Shown here piece by piece: positions 37,092 to 46,327 of a stretch of DNA of 64,000 bases (within the stretch, counting starts at the first letter, position 1; the number at the start of each line of letters is the position of its first letter). The notes under the pieces are model-generated. The model was not told the DNA's origin and did no database searches. It saw only the letters and a list, made by a program, of their open reading frames with translations. The DNA comes from Pseudomonadota bacterium. GTDB taxonomy: Bacteria > Pseudomonadota > Alphaproteobacteria > Rhizobiales > Xanthobacteraceae. The position numbers and the translations under genes are program-made. Location: NCBI GenBank assembly GCA_023451825.1, contig JAEXYA010000051.1, forward strand, positions 1 through 64,000, given 5' to 3'.

Positions 37092-40000
37092 ATGACGAAA
37101 TGGCGTAACGGCGCAAGCCGGCTTGCGATGGGTGTGGTTGTGCTGGCGTTGTTCGCGCCGATGGCGGCGGAAGCAGCGTCGTTCACGGTGACGGCACCTA
37201 CGACCGATACGGTTCAGAAGAGCGTGGACGGTACCGATACGGGCACCATCCAGAGCGGCGCCACACTGGCTGTGACGGGCGGCAGCACCTCCGCAATTGT
37301 GTCCACCGGGACCTCGAGCGGCGTCGTCATCACGAATTCCGGCACCGTGACCTCGGCCTATCGCGGTATCGAGACCGGCGGCTCCATCGTTGGCTTCACC
37401 ATCAACAATCAGGTGGGCGCACTCGTCAACACCGTGGACAACGCCTTCCACCTCAATTCGCTCGCTGCCAATGGCCTCGTGACGATCAACAATTCCGGCA
37501 CGGTCACAAGCAGCAGCCGCGCGATCCAGTTCGCGAACAATGCGATCGCGACTGCGACGGTGCAGTTGAACAATAGCGCGACCGGCATCCTCCGCTCGAC
37601 GGCTAGCGATGCCATTCGCGCTGGCGGTGGTACGCTGATCGTCGACAATAGCGGTTTGATCAGCGCTGCGACGCGTGCCATTTCGATGGAGCCGACTTCG
37701 CTTGCCACTGCAACGGCATTCGTGATCACGAACAGGACAGGCGCCACCATTACATCGGCTGATGACACGCTACGCATCACCGGCTCGGCAGCCAGCGCAG
37801 CAACCACGGCTTTGAATGTGCAGATCGACAATGCCGGCACCATTCAGTCCACCGGCAGCGGTCAGGCATTCGATTTCGCGGACCTGAACTCGCGCAATGC
37901 CACCGTTAGCATCGTCAATCGGGAAGGTGCTGTCATTCGCGCGGCCGGTAACGATGCGATCCGGCCGGGTTCCGGGACTATCTCCATCACCAATAGCGGC
38001 TTGATCGATGCGACCGGCTCGGCGAACCGCGCCATCAACCTCAATCCTGCCGATCTCGCTTCGGTGCAGTCGCTTCAGGTCATCAACAATGTCGGTGGCG
38101 TGATCCAGTCGCAGGACGATACGGTCCGGATCAGCGGGACTGCCGGCACGACCACGACGGCGATCCAGATCCTGGTCGATAATGCCGGCATCATTCGCTC
38201 CACCGGCACCGGTGCTGCCGGCGGCCAAGCCATCGACTTCGACGGCATCACCTCCGCAGCATCCTCGGTCAACATCATCAACCGCGCGACCGGCGTGATC
38301 TCGTCGGCCGATGCGGACGCCATTCGGCCCGGCCAGAATTTCACCCTCACCAATTACGGCCAGATCATCGCCAATGCAGTGGCTGTGCCCACCGATCGCC
38401 CGAGTGCGGATGCGATCGATCTGCAGACCGGCCACACCGGTACGGTCTATAATTACGGCACGATCTCGGGCGCCAAGAGCGGCACGGCGTCGGATGTCGG
38501 CAGCAATCTCACCGTCTACAATTATGCCGACGGCACCATCACCGGCCGCAACGGCTCCGGTGTCGGCTCCGGCGGCAATGCCACCGTCTATAACTGGGGC
38601 ACGATCACGGGCGCCATCGACAGCACCTCGTTGCGTGGCGACGGCGACGGCATCGATGTCGATTACGTGCTCACGCTCACCAATTACGGCCTGATCCAGG
38701 GCACGGGCGCCAAGGGCTACGATGCCGGCGGACGTCTGAACAACAGCGAAGGCCTCGCGGTCGGCGGCGGCACCTTCCTGAATTACGGCACCATCCGCGG
38801 TGCCGGCGCCGGCATCGTGGTCAACAACGACTCCAATCCAGACAATTCGCGCGGCGGCAGTGCCGCTGCCTCCATCGTGAACTATGCCGGCGGCACCATC
38901 GTCGGCCAGAACAGCTATGCCATCCGCATGGAGGCGAAGACCGGCACGGCGATCGACAATGACAGCATCGTCAATTACGGCACGATCATCGGTAACGGCA
39001 CCATTGCCGATCCGAACAGCATCGTGCTGCGTGAAGATGGCACGCCGGATCCGGGCTCTGTGGGAACGCTGAACGGCGTCACCTATACCGGCACCGGCTC
39101 TGCCCGCTTCATCCGCGGCGACGGTTCGGCGATCCAGATGGGCGAGGGCACCGACGTCCTCACCAATTACGGCACCATCATCGGCAATACCGGCCGCGCG
39201 GTGAACATGGAAGGCGGCAACGACACCGTCAACATCATGAATGGCTCGCGCATCCTCGGCCTGGTCGATGGCGGCGCCGGCACCGATACGCTGAACTACA
39301 ACAAGGTCGGCCTCGGCGAAGCCAACCGTGCCGCGCTGATGGCGGGGCAGACGGTGAATATCGGCGGCACGCTGTATACGTCCTTCGAGGTCGTCAACGC
39401 GAACGCGCCGTCGTTCTCGGCTCTGGCTGGGGCCAATTCAAAGGGCATTGCTGCGCTGTTCGACAATCTGCCGCTCAATGCCACCGGTCTCGGCGTTGTC
39501 GATATGCTGGACCGCGTCGCCAGCACGGGCGATGTGGGCGCAGCGTTATCGCAACTCACACCGGGCTCCTATCAGAGCCTCGGCCGCATCGGCATGAACA
39601 ATGTCCAGCAGACCACCTCGCTGGTCGGCCAGCATCTCACGCAGAACCGTATTAACGGTCTCGGCACCGACGTGTCCGGCCTCGGCAATGCGCTGGCGAT
39701 GTTCGATGGTGGCATGTTCGATCGCAATGTCGGCGGCGATCGTGCGCTTGCTGCCGTGATGTCGTTCCCGGGCAGCGCCGGCTCATCGCTGGCGGAAGCC
39801 GGTTGGGGCACCGGGGTTGCCGACGCTATGGCCTATGCGCCGATCAACAAGGCGCCGGCGCTGCGTCCGATCGCCGTCACCGCAGATCACGGCTTCTTCG
39901 TTACGTCCGGCGCCAGCTTCGCCCGTGAAGGCGCGCGCGCGGATGCGCCGGGCTTCAAGGCCAACACCGTCAATGTGTTGGCCGGCTATGACCAGCGCAT

Positions 40001-40706
40001 CAGCAGCAACATCGTTGCCGGCGTGTTCGGCGGCTATGCCTTCACCCGCGCCGACACCGACGCCACCGGCAGCAACGCGCGCATCGGTACCGGCACCATC
40101 GGCGGTTACGGCACCTATCAGGCGTCGACCTGGTTCGCGAGTCTGATGGGTCTTTACGGCTTCAGCGACTACACCACCTCGCGCATCGCCGTCGGCACGT
40201 CGAATGACGCCAAGTTCAACGGCGATCACTATGCGATCCGCGGCACCGTGGGCACCGATATCCGCGTCAGCGGCTGGGTGGTCACGCCGGAACTCGGCCT
40301 GCAATATATGCGGGTGATGACCGACGGCTTCACCGAGCGCGGTGCTGCAACGGCCTTGGTCGTCGGCAGTGACAGTTCGGAATCGCTGCGCTCGAGCGTC
40401 GGCGCACGCTTCGCGTATGACTATGCGATCAATGGCGGCGTGCTGACGCCGGAGCTGCGCTTCGCGTGGCTGCACGAATTCAGCGACGGCATCCGCGGCA
40501 TCAATGCGAGCTTTGCGGATACGACATTGCCGGGCTCGTTCGTGACGTCCACCGCGTCGGGCATCCGCGATCGCGGCGTGCTGGGTGCTGGTCTCTCGGG
40601 CAAGCTGGCGCCGCTGACGGTGCTGTCGGTGAACTATGATGCGATCGTCGGCGGCAGCGATACCGTGACGCATCAGGTGATGGGCCGCATCAAGCACGCG
40701 TTCTGA
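37092..40706 (+). CDS. Autotransporter adhesin (type V secretion) with repetitive passenger
   Basis: This 1204-residue protein begins MTKWRNGASRLAMGVVVLAL, a signal peptide ending near AAEAA. Residues of about 30-780 form a passenger of short repeats such as NNSGTVTS, NAGTIQSTG and later NYGTI, as expected for a right-handed beta-helix. A linker follows. From about residue 930 (HGFFVTSGASFAREG) comes the 12-strand autotransporter barrel, ending VMGRIKHAF with the terminal phenylalanine needed for outer-membrane insertion. I prefer the ATG at 37092 over the GTG one codon earlier. The passenger target is unknown; adhesion or self-association is the usual role. Confidence 0.92.
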   Translation: MTKWRNGASRLAMGVVVLALFAPMAAEAASFTVTAPTTDTVQKSVDGTDTGTIQSGATLAVTGGSTSAIVSTGTSSGVVITNSGTVTSAYRGIETGGSIVGFTINNQVGALVNTVDNAFHLNSLAANGLVTINNSGTVTSSSRAIQFANNAIATATVQLNNSATGILRSTASDAIRAGGGTLIVDNSGLISAATRAISMEPTSLATATAFVITNRTGATITSADDTLRITGSAASAATTALNVQIDNAGTIQSTGSGQAFDFADLNSRNATVSIVNREGAVIRAAGNDAIRPGSGTISITNSGLIDATGSANRAINLNPADLASVQSLQVINNVGGVIQSQDDTVRISGTAGTTTTAIQILVDNAGIIRSTGTGAAGGQAIDFDGITSAASSVNIINRATGVISSADADAIRPGQNFTLTNYGQIIANAVAVPTDRPSADAIDLQTGHTGTVYNYGTISGAKSGTASDVGSNLTVYNYADGTITGRNGSGVGSGGNATVYNWGTITGAIDSTSLRGDGDGIDVDYVLTLTNYGLIQGTGAKGYDAGGRLNNSEGLAVGGGTFLNYGTIRGAGAGIVVNNDSNPDNSRGGSAAASIVNYAGGTIVGQNSYAIRMEAKTGTAIDNDSIVNYGTIIGNGTIADPNSIVLREDGTPDPGSVGTLNGVTYTGTGSARFIRGDGSAIQMGEGTDVLTNYGTIIGNTGRAVNMEGGNDTVNIMNGSRILGLVDGGAGTDTLNYNKVGLGEANRAALMAGQTVNIGGTLYTSFEVVNANAPSFSALAGANSKGIAALFDNLPLNATGLGVVDMLDRVASTGDVGAALSQLTPGSYQSLGRIGMNNVQQTTSLVGQHLTQNRINGLGTDVSGLGNALAMFDGGMFDRNVGGDRALAAVMSFPGSAGSSLAEAGWGTGVADAMAYAPINKAPALRPIAVTADHGFFVTSGASFAREGARADAPGFKANTVNVLAGYDQRISSNIVAGVFGGYAFTRADTDATGSNARIGTGTIGGYGTYQASTWFASLMGLYGFSDYTTSRIAVGTSNDAKFNGDHYAIRGTVGTDIRVSGWVVTPELGLQYMRVMTDGFTERGAATALVVGSDSSESLRSSVGARFAYDYAINGGVLTPELRFAWLHEFSDGIRGINASFADTTLPGSFVTSTASGIRDRGVLGAGLSGKLAPLTVLSVNYDAIVGGSDTVTHQVMGRIKHAF

Positions 40707-40711
40707 GTTGC

Positions 40712-40757
40712 CCCTCTCCCGCTCTAGCGAAGCTTCGCTTCGCGGGGCGGGAGAGGG
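40712..40757. repeat. Inverted repeat between convergent genes
   Basis: CCCTCTCCCGC and GCGGGAGAGGG flank an inner GCGAAGCTTCGCTTCGC palindrome. The 46-bp element lies between the autotransporter and the convergent COG4315 gene and could work as a bidirectional terminator, although no T-run is present. Confidence 0.7.
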
Positions 40758-40765
40758 AATACTCC

Positions 40766-41146
40766 TTACGGCTTCGCCACGTGCCAGGCGCCGTTCAGAA
40801 AGCCATCGCCGGTGGTCTGACCGGCAGCCGTGTCCTTCTTGAACGTGTAGAGCGGCTTGCCCTTATAGGCCCACATCTTCTTGCCGTCGTCGCGCACCAC
40901 GATCGTCATGTCGGCGGTCGGCTTGTCGCTGTCGGCGGCAAAGAGCGGTGGCCAGTTTTCGGCGCACGGGCCGTTGCAGGCGGATTTGCCGCCGGCATCC
41001 TTGTCGAAGGTGTAGAGCGTCATGCCCTTGGCATCGACGAACACCTTGCCCTTGTCGGTGTCGGCGGTCTTCAGCGCCTGCGCGGAGGCTGCGGATGCGG
41101 TGAGCAGGACGGCCAGCGCGGCTGCGGCGGCGAATGATTTGGTCAT
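40766..41146 (-). CDS. Secreted protein with COG4315 repeats
   Basis: This 126-residue exported protein starts MTKSFAAAAALAVLLTASAA, a signal peptide ending ASA-Q. Two copies of the COG4315 / Lipoprotein_15 motif are visible: KVFVDAKGMTLYTFDKD with CNGPCAENWPPLFA after the first, and KKMWAYKGKPLYTFKKD in the second. There is no lipobox cysteine, so it is probably soluble in the periplasm. Homologues are widespread and of unknown function. Confidence 0.88.
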   Translation of the reverse strand: MTKSFAAAAALAVLLTASAASAQALKTADTDKGKVFVDAKGMTLYTFDKDAGGKSACNGPCAENWPPLFAADSDKPTADMTIVVRDDGKKMWAYKGKPLYTFKKDTAAGQTTGDGFLNGAWHVAKP

Positions 41147-41234
41147 GAGCGGAACTCCCTGATGAATGGCGACGCAGTCGCGTCAGCAAGGAGAACGCCG
41201 TGGAGAGAAGATTATTCCCGAACCTCCGATTGTC

Positions 41235-41350
41235 GTCACCCGGCCGTGCGCGCAATTGCGCGCTAGGACCGGGTGACCCAGTAAACACTGGCGGGGTGAA
41301 AAAGACGGACGGTCGGTGTCTACTGGGTCCCCGCTTTCGCGGGGATGACA
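41235..41350. repeat. Composite nested palindromes upstream of the COG4315 gene
   Basis: Three inverted repeats are nested: CACCCGG / CCGGGTG, then GACCCAGTAAACACTGGCG facing GTGTCTACTGGGTC, and CCCCGCTTTCGCGGGG at the right end. The block lies between the Rsm22-like and COG4315 genes, both on the minus strand. Confidence 0.7.
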
Positions 41351-41356
41351 TGCGAG

Positions 41357-42322
41357 TTAGTCGAAAACCGCATCACCCCAATCGAGCTTGCGGAACTTGC
41401 TGTAGATCGCCTTGTCGCGCTTCGGCGCCACGGCGGCGATGACTCCGTCTTTGGTGCAGAGTTTCGCCGTGATCGCGATCTTGGTGGTCAATGGCTGCGC
41501 CAGCACGCGCGATGGCCGCGGTGCGGTCGGGGCGCGAGCTACCGCGAGATAGATGAATTTCTCATCTTCATAGGGAAGTTCTGCGGATTTGAGTTGTTTA
41601 TGCACGCGCGACCGCTGCAGCCGCTGGCTGAAATGGCACCAGTCGGGTTTCACCAGCGGACACGCTTCATCATGCGGGCATGGCGCGATCACATGCGCGC
41701 CAGCGCGGATGAGCTGCGCACGCGCATCGAGGATACGTTGATAGCCGGCCGGCGTGCCGGGCTCGACGATGAGTAGTGTGTCAAGCGTCTTCGCCCACAT
41801 CGCCGCGACGAGCTTTTCACGTGCGACATCGGAGAGTTCATTGATGACATAACTGGCAATGACGAGATCGGCGGAGGTCGCGTCGCTGATTTTCGCTGTC
41901 GCATCGCCGAGCGTGTAGTCGATGCTGCGATCGTTCTCGCGCGCCAGCTCCATCGCAAGAGAACGAAGTGCCGGATTGGCATCGAGCAGTGCGAAGGAAG
42001 CGAGAGACTCGAACGCCTCCGCGCATGCCCATGTCGCAGTCCCTGGCCCGGCGCCACAATCGAGCAGCGAGATCGGCGCGAAATCCGGGCGGATTTCCTG
42101 CAGCGCATTGAGGCTGGCGACAACTGCCGCATAGGTCGCCGGCATCCGCGCGAGGGCATAGGCCAGCGCATCGCTCTCGTTGCGGATCGTCGTCGAGCCG
42201 CCGCCGGAGCGATAGGTTTTGGAGATGGTGTCGGAGCGCTGGGCCGCGTCGCTGCGCGACACGCCTTGTAAACGCACGGCGAGCGTTGCGGTGAGGTAGG
42301 CGGGAAGGTCGGGTGAGGTCAT
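41357..42322 (-). CDS. Rsm22-family (METTL17-like) small-ribosomal-subunit methyltransferase-like protein
   Basis: This 321-residue protein has a class I methyltransferase core with ISLLDCGAGPGTATWACAEA near residues 84-103. Four cysteines, C215, C221, C229 (in PCPHDEACPLVKPDWCHF) and C289 (AKLCTKDG), match the C-x5-C-x7-C...C arrangement reported to hold a 4Fe-4S cluster in the mitochondrial homologue. Rsm22 proteins act in assembly of the small ribosomal subunit. It is encoded alone between two repeat blocks. Catalytic activity is uncertain for this family. Confidence 0.85.
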   Translation of the reverse strand: MTSPDLPAYLTATLAVRLQGVSRSDAAQRSDTISKTYRSGGGSTTIRNESDALAYALARMPATYAAVVASLNALQEIRPDFAPISLLDCGAGPGTATWACAEAFESLASFALLDANPALRSLAMELARENDRSIDYTLGDATAKISDATSADLVIASYVINELSDVAREKLVAAMWAKTLDTLLIVEPGTPAGYQRILDARAQLIRAGAHVIAPCPHDEACPLVKPDWCHFSQRLQRSRVHKQLKSAELPYEDEKFIYLAVARAPTAPRPSRVLAQPLTTKIAITAKLCTKDGVIAAVAPKRDKAIYSKFRKLDWGDAVFD

Positions 42323-42343
42323 CTAAGCCGCGACGCTCCTCTT

Positions 42344-42505
42344 GTCCCTCCCTCAAGCGGCGAAGCCGCGCAGTGGGGAGGGTGGATCGAAGCGAGCGTT
42401 CAGCGAGCTTCGAGACGGGTGGGGTGTTTCCACAAACGCCGTACCGTGGGGCACCCCCACCCGGTCGGCCTGCGGCCGCCCACCCTCCCCACAAGGGGGA
42501 GGGTA
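42344..42505. repeat. Mosaic of intergenic palindromes between smc and the Rsm22-like gene
   Basis: CTCAAGCGGCGAAGCCGCGCAG, GAAGCGAGCGTTCAGCGAGCTTCG-type arms, GGGTGGGGTG / CACCCCCACCC and CACCCTCCCCACAAGGGGGAGGGT pair with each other (pieces given, arms shorter than 20 bases each). The block looks like a remnant of joined repeat units rather than a gene. Confidence 0.6.
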
Positions 42506-42512
42506 AACAAGC

Positions 42513-45500
42513 TTACGCCACTTCCTGATCGAGGATCTTCACCGCGTTCTCCAGATCCACCGACACCAGCTGCGACACGCCGCGTTCCGCCATGGTCACG
42601 CCGTAGAGGCGATGCATGCGGGCCATGGTGATCGGGTTATGCGTGATGGTGATGAAACGCGTATCCGTCGTCGAGATCATTTCATGCAGCAGGCTGCAGA
42701 ACCGTTCGACGTTATGGTCGTCGAGCGGCGCGTCGACTTCGTCCAGCACGCAGATCGGCGACGGGTTGGTCAGGAACACCGCAAAGATCAGTGCCAGCGC
42801 GGTGAGCGCCTGCTCGCCGCCCGACAGCAGCGACAGCGATTGCGGCTTCTTGCCCGGCGGCTTGGCGATGATGTCGAGGCCGGCTTCGAGCGGATCATCG
42901 CTCTCGATCAGCTTGAGCTCCGCTTCGCCGCCGCCGAACAGTTCGACAAACATGCGCTTGAAGTGGGTGTTGACGCTGTCGAACGAGGTCATCAGGCGCT
43001 CGCGCGCTTCCTTGTTCAGGCTCTGGATGCCGGTGCGCAGCTTCTTGATGGCTTCGACCAGGTCATCGCGCTCGGTGGCCAGGCCATTATGCGTGCCCTC
43101 GATCTCGTTGAGCTCTTCTTCGGCGCGCAGGTTGACGGCACCGAGACGCTCGCGGTCGCGGCGCATCTTTTCCAGTTCGACTTCCACTTCGTGCAGCGGC
43201 GGCAGCTTGTCGTCCTGGCGCACCTCGGCGAGGGCGGCGACGCCTTCTGGCTCCACTTCCAGCATGTCGCGAATTTCGCGCTCGATATCCTCGAGGCGGC
43301 GCTTGCCGCTTTCCATGCGCTCTTCCGAACGCGCACAGGCTTCACGCGCCTGCGACAGGAATTCGATCGAGGTGCGGGCTTCGCGATCGGTATCGCGCAT
43401 CATGTTCTCGGCCGCCTGCAACGCATTGGCCGCCATCTGGCGGGCCTGCTCGGCATTCTCGACTTCCGAGATCAGCGCACGGCGCTTCTGCAGGAACAAC
43501 GCCGGGGCGTCTTCCAGCTCGGCGCGCTCGCGCAGCAGTTCGGCCTGGCGCGAGGCCACGGTCTCGATCTGGGACGACGCGGAGCGCTTGCGATTTTCCC
43601 AGTCGGTACGCTCGGCGATGATCGCCTGAACGCGACGATCGGCGAGCTCGGCTTCGCGTGCCAACGCCTGCGCTTCGGCACGGACCTGCGCCGCGGCGCG
43701 GCGATGGCCCTCGATCTCGTTGCGGACATCGGAGAGCTTTGCTTCAGCATCCGCCGTTTCAGGCAGTTCCTCTAGCGCCATATGCGCGGATTCGAGCCCG
43801 GCTTCGGCTTCCATGCGATCGTTGGAGAGGCGCGACTGCGCTTCGGTCAGCGTGGCGCGGCGGGCGGCGTGGCGGTTGATCTCGCGCTCGGCATTGGCAT
43901 GGCGCTCGCGGGCCTGGTCGACCTCGCGGCGGGCGTTGCGCAGCGCATCGCGCGATGCGCCTTCGGCAGCCGCAGCGGTCTTCAGCGCCTGCTCGGCCGC
44001 TTCCAGCGCTTCGCGCTTGGCGATGGCATCGAGCTTTGCGTTTTCGAGATCGGCTTCGATATCGGTGAGGCGGGCGCGCTCGGCGAGGCGGCGGGCGGCG
44101 CCGGTCGGCGCATGCGAGCCGGCGACAAAACCGTCCCAGCGCCACACGTCGCCTTCCAGCGTGACCAGGCGCTGGCCGGTCTTGAGCTGGCCGACCAGAG
44201 CGGCGCCCTGATCCTTCGTGACAATGCCTATCTGCTTCAGGCGGCGCTGCAGCTCCACCGGCGCATTCACATGCGCGGCCAGCGACTCCACGCCTTCCGG
44301 CAGCGCCGGATCGTCACCATGCTCGCCGGCATTGGTCCAGCGCATCGGCGCCGAGGGATCGACCGGCGCATCAAGGTCGTCGCCGAGCACGGCGCCAAAA
44401 GCTTTTTCATAACCCTTGGTGACGGTGACGCCATCGATGATCGGCGGCCACAGGTTCTTGGTCTCGCCGTTGAGGATCTTCGAGATCGTGCGCGCTTCGG
44501 TCTCGAGGCGCTGCACCTTCTTGTCGGCTTCCACCAGTGGCGCGCGCGAGGCGTCCAGCGTCTGCCGGGCGGCGATATGCGCCGCTTCGTTCTCGCCGAC
44601 CGAATATTCCGCCTGCAGCAGGATCTCCTGCGCGGTTTCCATGAGCATCGCGAGTTCGTCGAGATCGCCGAAGCCGGAGGTCTGCGCGGTCAGCGCATCG
44701 ATCTCGCTCTCGACGCGGGCGATTTCTTCCGACAGGCGCGTCAGGCGATCGGCCTGGCTGCGCACATTCGACTGCAGCTGGTTGCGCTTCGCCGTCATGT
44801 CGGCATGCGCGGTGGTGAGTTCGGTGAAGGTGCGTTCGGCCGCGGCCAGCACCTGCTCGGCCTCGGAGACGCGGTCATCGACGCCGCCGCGCAGTTCGAC
44901 GCGCTGCATGATCTCTTCCTTGATCATGGCGTCTTCTTCTTCGAGCCGCAGCAGCGCGAATTCGGCGTCTTCCGACTGCTTCATTTCGCGCGCGACGTCG
45001 GCCTCGAACTGGTTGAGGCGGCTGTCGAGCTCGGCCGCGCGCTCGGTGGCGCGCTTCTCTTCGCGGTCAAGCAAATCGCGGGCATTGGTCAGGCGCTGCA
45101 GGCCGGCGGCCGCGGCGGCTTCCGCCTCGCGCATCGCCGGCAGTTCGGAGGCGCGGATCGCCTGGATACGCGCCGATTCGCCCTGGATGCGGGTGGCTTC
45201 GGCGAGCTCGATCACATTGCGATCATGGGTGGTGGCGGCGTCGGCATTGTCCGCATGCGCCTGGATCCAGCGCAGGTGGAACAGCATGGCTTCGGCCTTG
45301 CGCACCTTGGCGGCGACTTCGCGGAAACGCGTGGCCTGGCGCGCCTGCTTCTTCAGGCCTTCCATCTGGCCCGACAACTGGCCGATCACGTCCTCGACGC
45401 GGGTAAGGTTGCTCTCGGCGGCCTTCAGGCGCAGCTCGGCCTCGTGGCGGCGGGCATGCAGGCCGGCGACGCCGGCGGCGTCTTCCAACACGCGGCGGCG

Positions 45501-45977
45501 CTGCTCGGGCTTGGCCTGGATGATTTCGCCGATCTTCCCTTGGTGGACGAGGGCCGGTGAGCGCGCGCCGGTGGCGGCGTCGGCAAACAGGATCTGTACG
45601 TCGCGGGCGCGGACATCGCGGCCATTGATGCGATAGTTCGAGCCGTTGTCGCGCTCGATGCGGCGGGTGATTTCGAGAATCTCGGCGTCATTGACCATGG
45701 CCGGCGCGGTGCGCTCGGCATTGTCGATGGTCATGGTCACTTCGGCATGGTTGCGCGAGGCGCGATTGCCGGAGCCGGCGAAGATGACGGCTTCCATGTC
45801 GGTGGCGCGCAGCGACTTGTGCGAGGTTTCGCCCATCGCCCAGCGCAGGGCTTCGACCAGGTTCGACTTGCCGCAGCCATTGGGGCCGACGACACCGGTC
45901 AAGCCGGGTTCGATCATGAAATCGGTCGGTTCGACGAACGACTTGAATCCGTTCAGGCGCAGGCGCGTGAGTTTCAT
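42513..45977 (-). CDS. smc: Chromosome segregation protein SMC
   Basis: This 1154-residue ATPase compacts and segregates the chromosome as a dimer with ScpA/ScpB. It starts MKLTRLRLNGFKSFVEPTDF, with Walker A GPNGCGKSNLVEALRWAMGE near residue 32. Two long coiled-coil arms (about residues 170-500 and 670-1000) flank a hinge with IIDGVTVTKGYEKAFGAVLG near residue 520. The C-terminal head has the signature LSLLSGGEQALTALALIFAV and Walker B ICVLDEVDAPLDD. The length is normal. The large plus-strand frames across it are antisense shadows. Confidence 0.97.
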   Translation of the reverse strand: MKLTRLRLNGFKSFVEPTDFMIEPGLTGVVGPNGCGKSNLVEALRWAMGETSHKSLRATDMEAVIFAGSGNRASRNHAEVTMTIDNAERTAPAMVNDAEILEITRRIERDNGSNYRINGRDVRARDVQILFADAATGARSPALVHQGKIGEIIQAKPEQRRRVLEDAAGVAGLHARRHEAELRLKAAESNLTRVEDVIGQLSGQMEGLKKQARQATRFREVAAKVRKAEAMLFHLRWIQAHADNADAATTHDRNVIELAEATRIQGESARIQAIRASELPAMREAEAAAAAGLQRLTNARDLLDREEKRATERAAELDSRLNQFEADVAREMKQSEDAEFALLRLEEEDAMIKEEIMQRVELRGGVDDRVSEAEQVLAAAERTFTELTTAHADMTAKRNQLQSNVRSQADRLTRLSEEIARVESEIDALTAQTSGFGDLDELAMLMETAQEILLQAEYSVGENEAAHIAARQTLDASRAPLVEADKKVQRLETEARTISKILNGETKNLWPPIIDGVTVTKGYEKAFGAVLGDDLDAPVDPSAPMRWTNAGEHGDDPALPEGVESLAAHVNAPVELQRRLKQIGIVTKDQGAALVGQLKTGQRLVTLEGDVWRWDGFVAGSHAPTGAARRLAERARLTDIEADLENAKLDAIAKREALEAAEQALKTAAAAEGASRDALRNARREVDQARERHANAEREINRHAARRATLTEAQSRLSNDRMEAEAGLESAHMALEELPETADAEAKLSDVRNEIEGHRRAAAQVRAEAQALAREAELADRRVQAIIAERTDWENRKRSASSQIETVASRQAELLRERAELEDAPALFLQKRRALISEVENAEQARQMAANALQAAENMMRDTDREARTSIEFLSQAREACARSEERMESGKRRLEDIEREIRDMLEVEPEGVAALAEVRQDDKLPPLHEVEVELEKMRRDRERLGAVNLRAEEELNEIEGTHNGLATERDDLVEAIKKLRTGIQSLNKEARERLMTSFDSVNTHFKRMFVELFGGGEAELKLIESDDPLEAGLDIIAKPPGKKPQSLSLLSGGEQALTALALIFAVFLTNPSPICVLDEVDAPLDDHNVERFCSLLHEMISTTDTRFITITHNPITMARMHRLYGVTMAERGVSQLVSVDLENAVKILDQEVA

Positions 45978-46327
45978 GTAAGCGGTACTCTAATTAAGCC
46001 GACAAGCCGGCAACCGCGAATCCTGAGCGCAAACAATAGCATAAACGCAACTGTCGCGCGGCCCCGGGACTCGCGGGCACGGCTCTCAATTGGGCCCGAC
46101 AATGGCGAGACGAGGGCAGCGGAGCAACGGCGGAACCCGCGTTGTCCCAAGGGTTTTGCAGGGGATAAGGGGCTGGAAGGGCAGGAAAAGGGCTTGTTTG
46201 CGGGAGGGAAACAAGTGCTTGAACTGACGCCGTTGATGATGAGGCCGCTCTATACAACCATATGAGCGCAACCATCTATCAATTCGTTGGCATTCGGTAG
46301 GAGTTACCGAATGGCTAAGTTAAATAG
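45978..46327. other. Intergenic region, 350 bp, left edge of the accessory patch
   Basis: This holds the smc promoter on the minus strand, and no gene was recognised. CATTCGGTA-GGAGT-TACCGAATG (46291-46313) is a perfect 9-bp inverted repeat directly behind the minus-strand gene at 46328 and may end its transcript. Base composition turns AT-richer near 46230. Confidence 0.55.

Noticed and set aside
37092..39300. CRISPR-like regular repeats
   Set aside because: The periodic similarity is the protein-level repeat of the autotransporter passenger (NYGTI-type), in frame and diverged, not identical repeats with unique spacers.
42344..42505. Possible insertion-sequence remnant
   Set aside because: No transposase fragment or target duplication is visible; the block is explained by joined palindromic repeats.
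43782..45560. Long plus-strand frames across smc
   Set aside because: They are antisense to the clearly recognised SMC coding sequence and show the codon bias expected of shadows.
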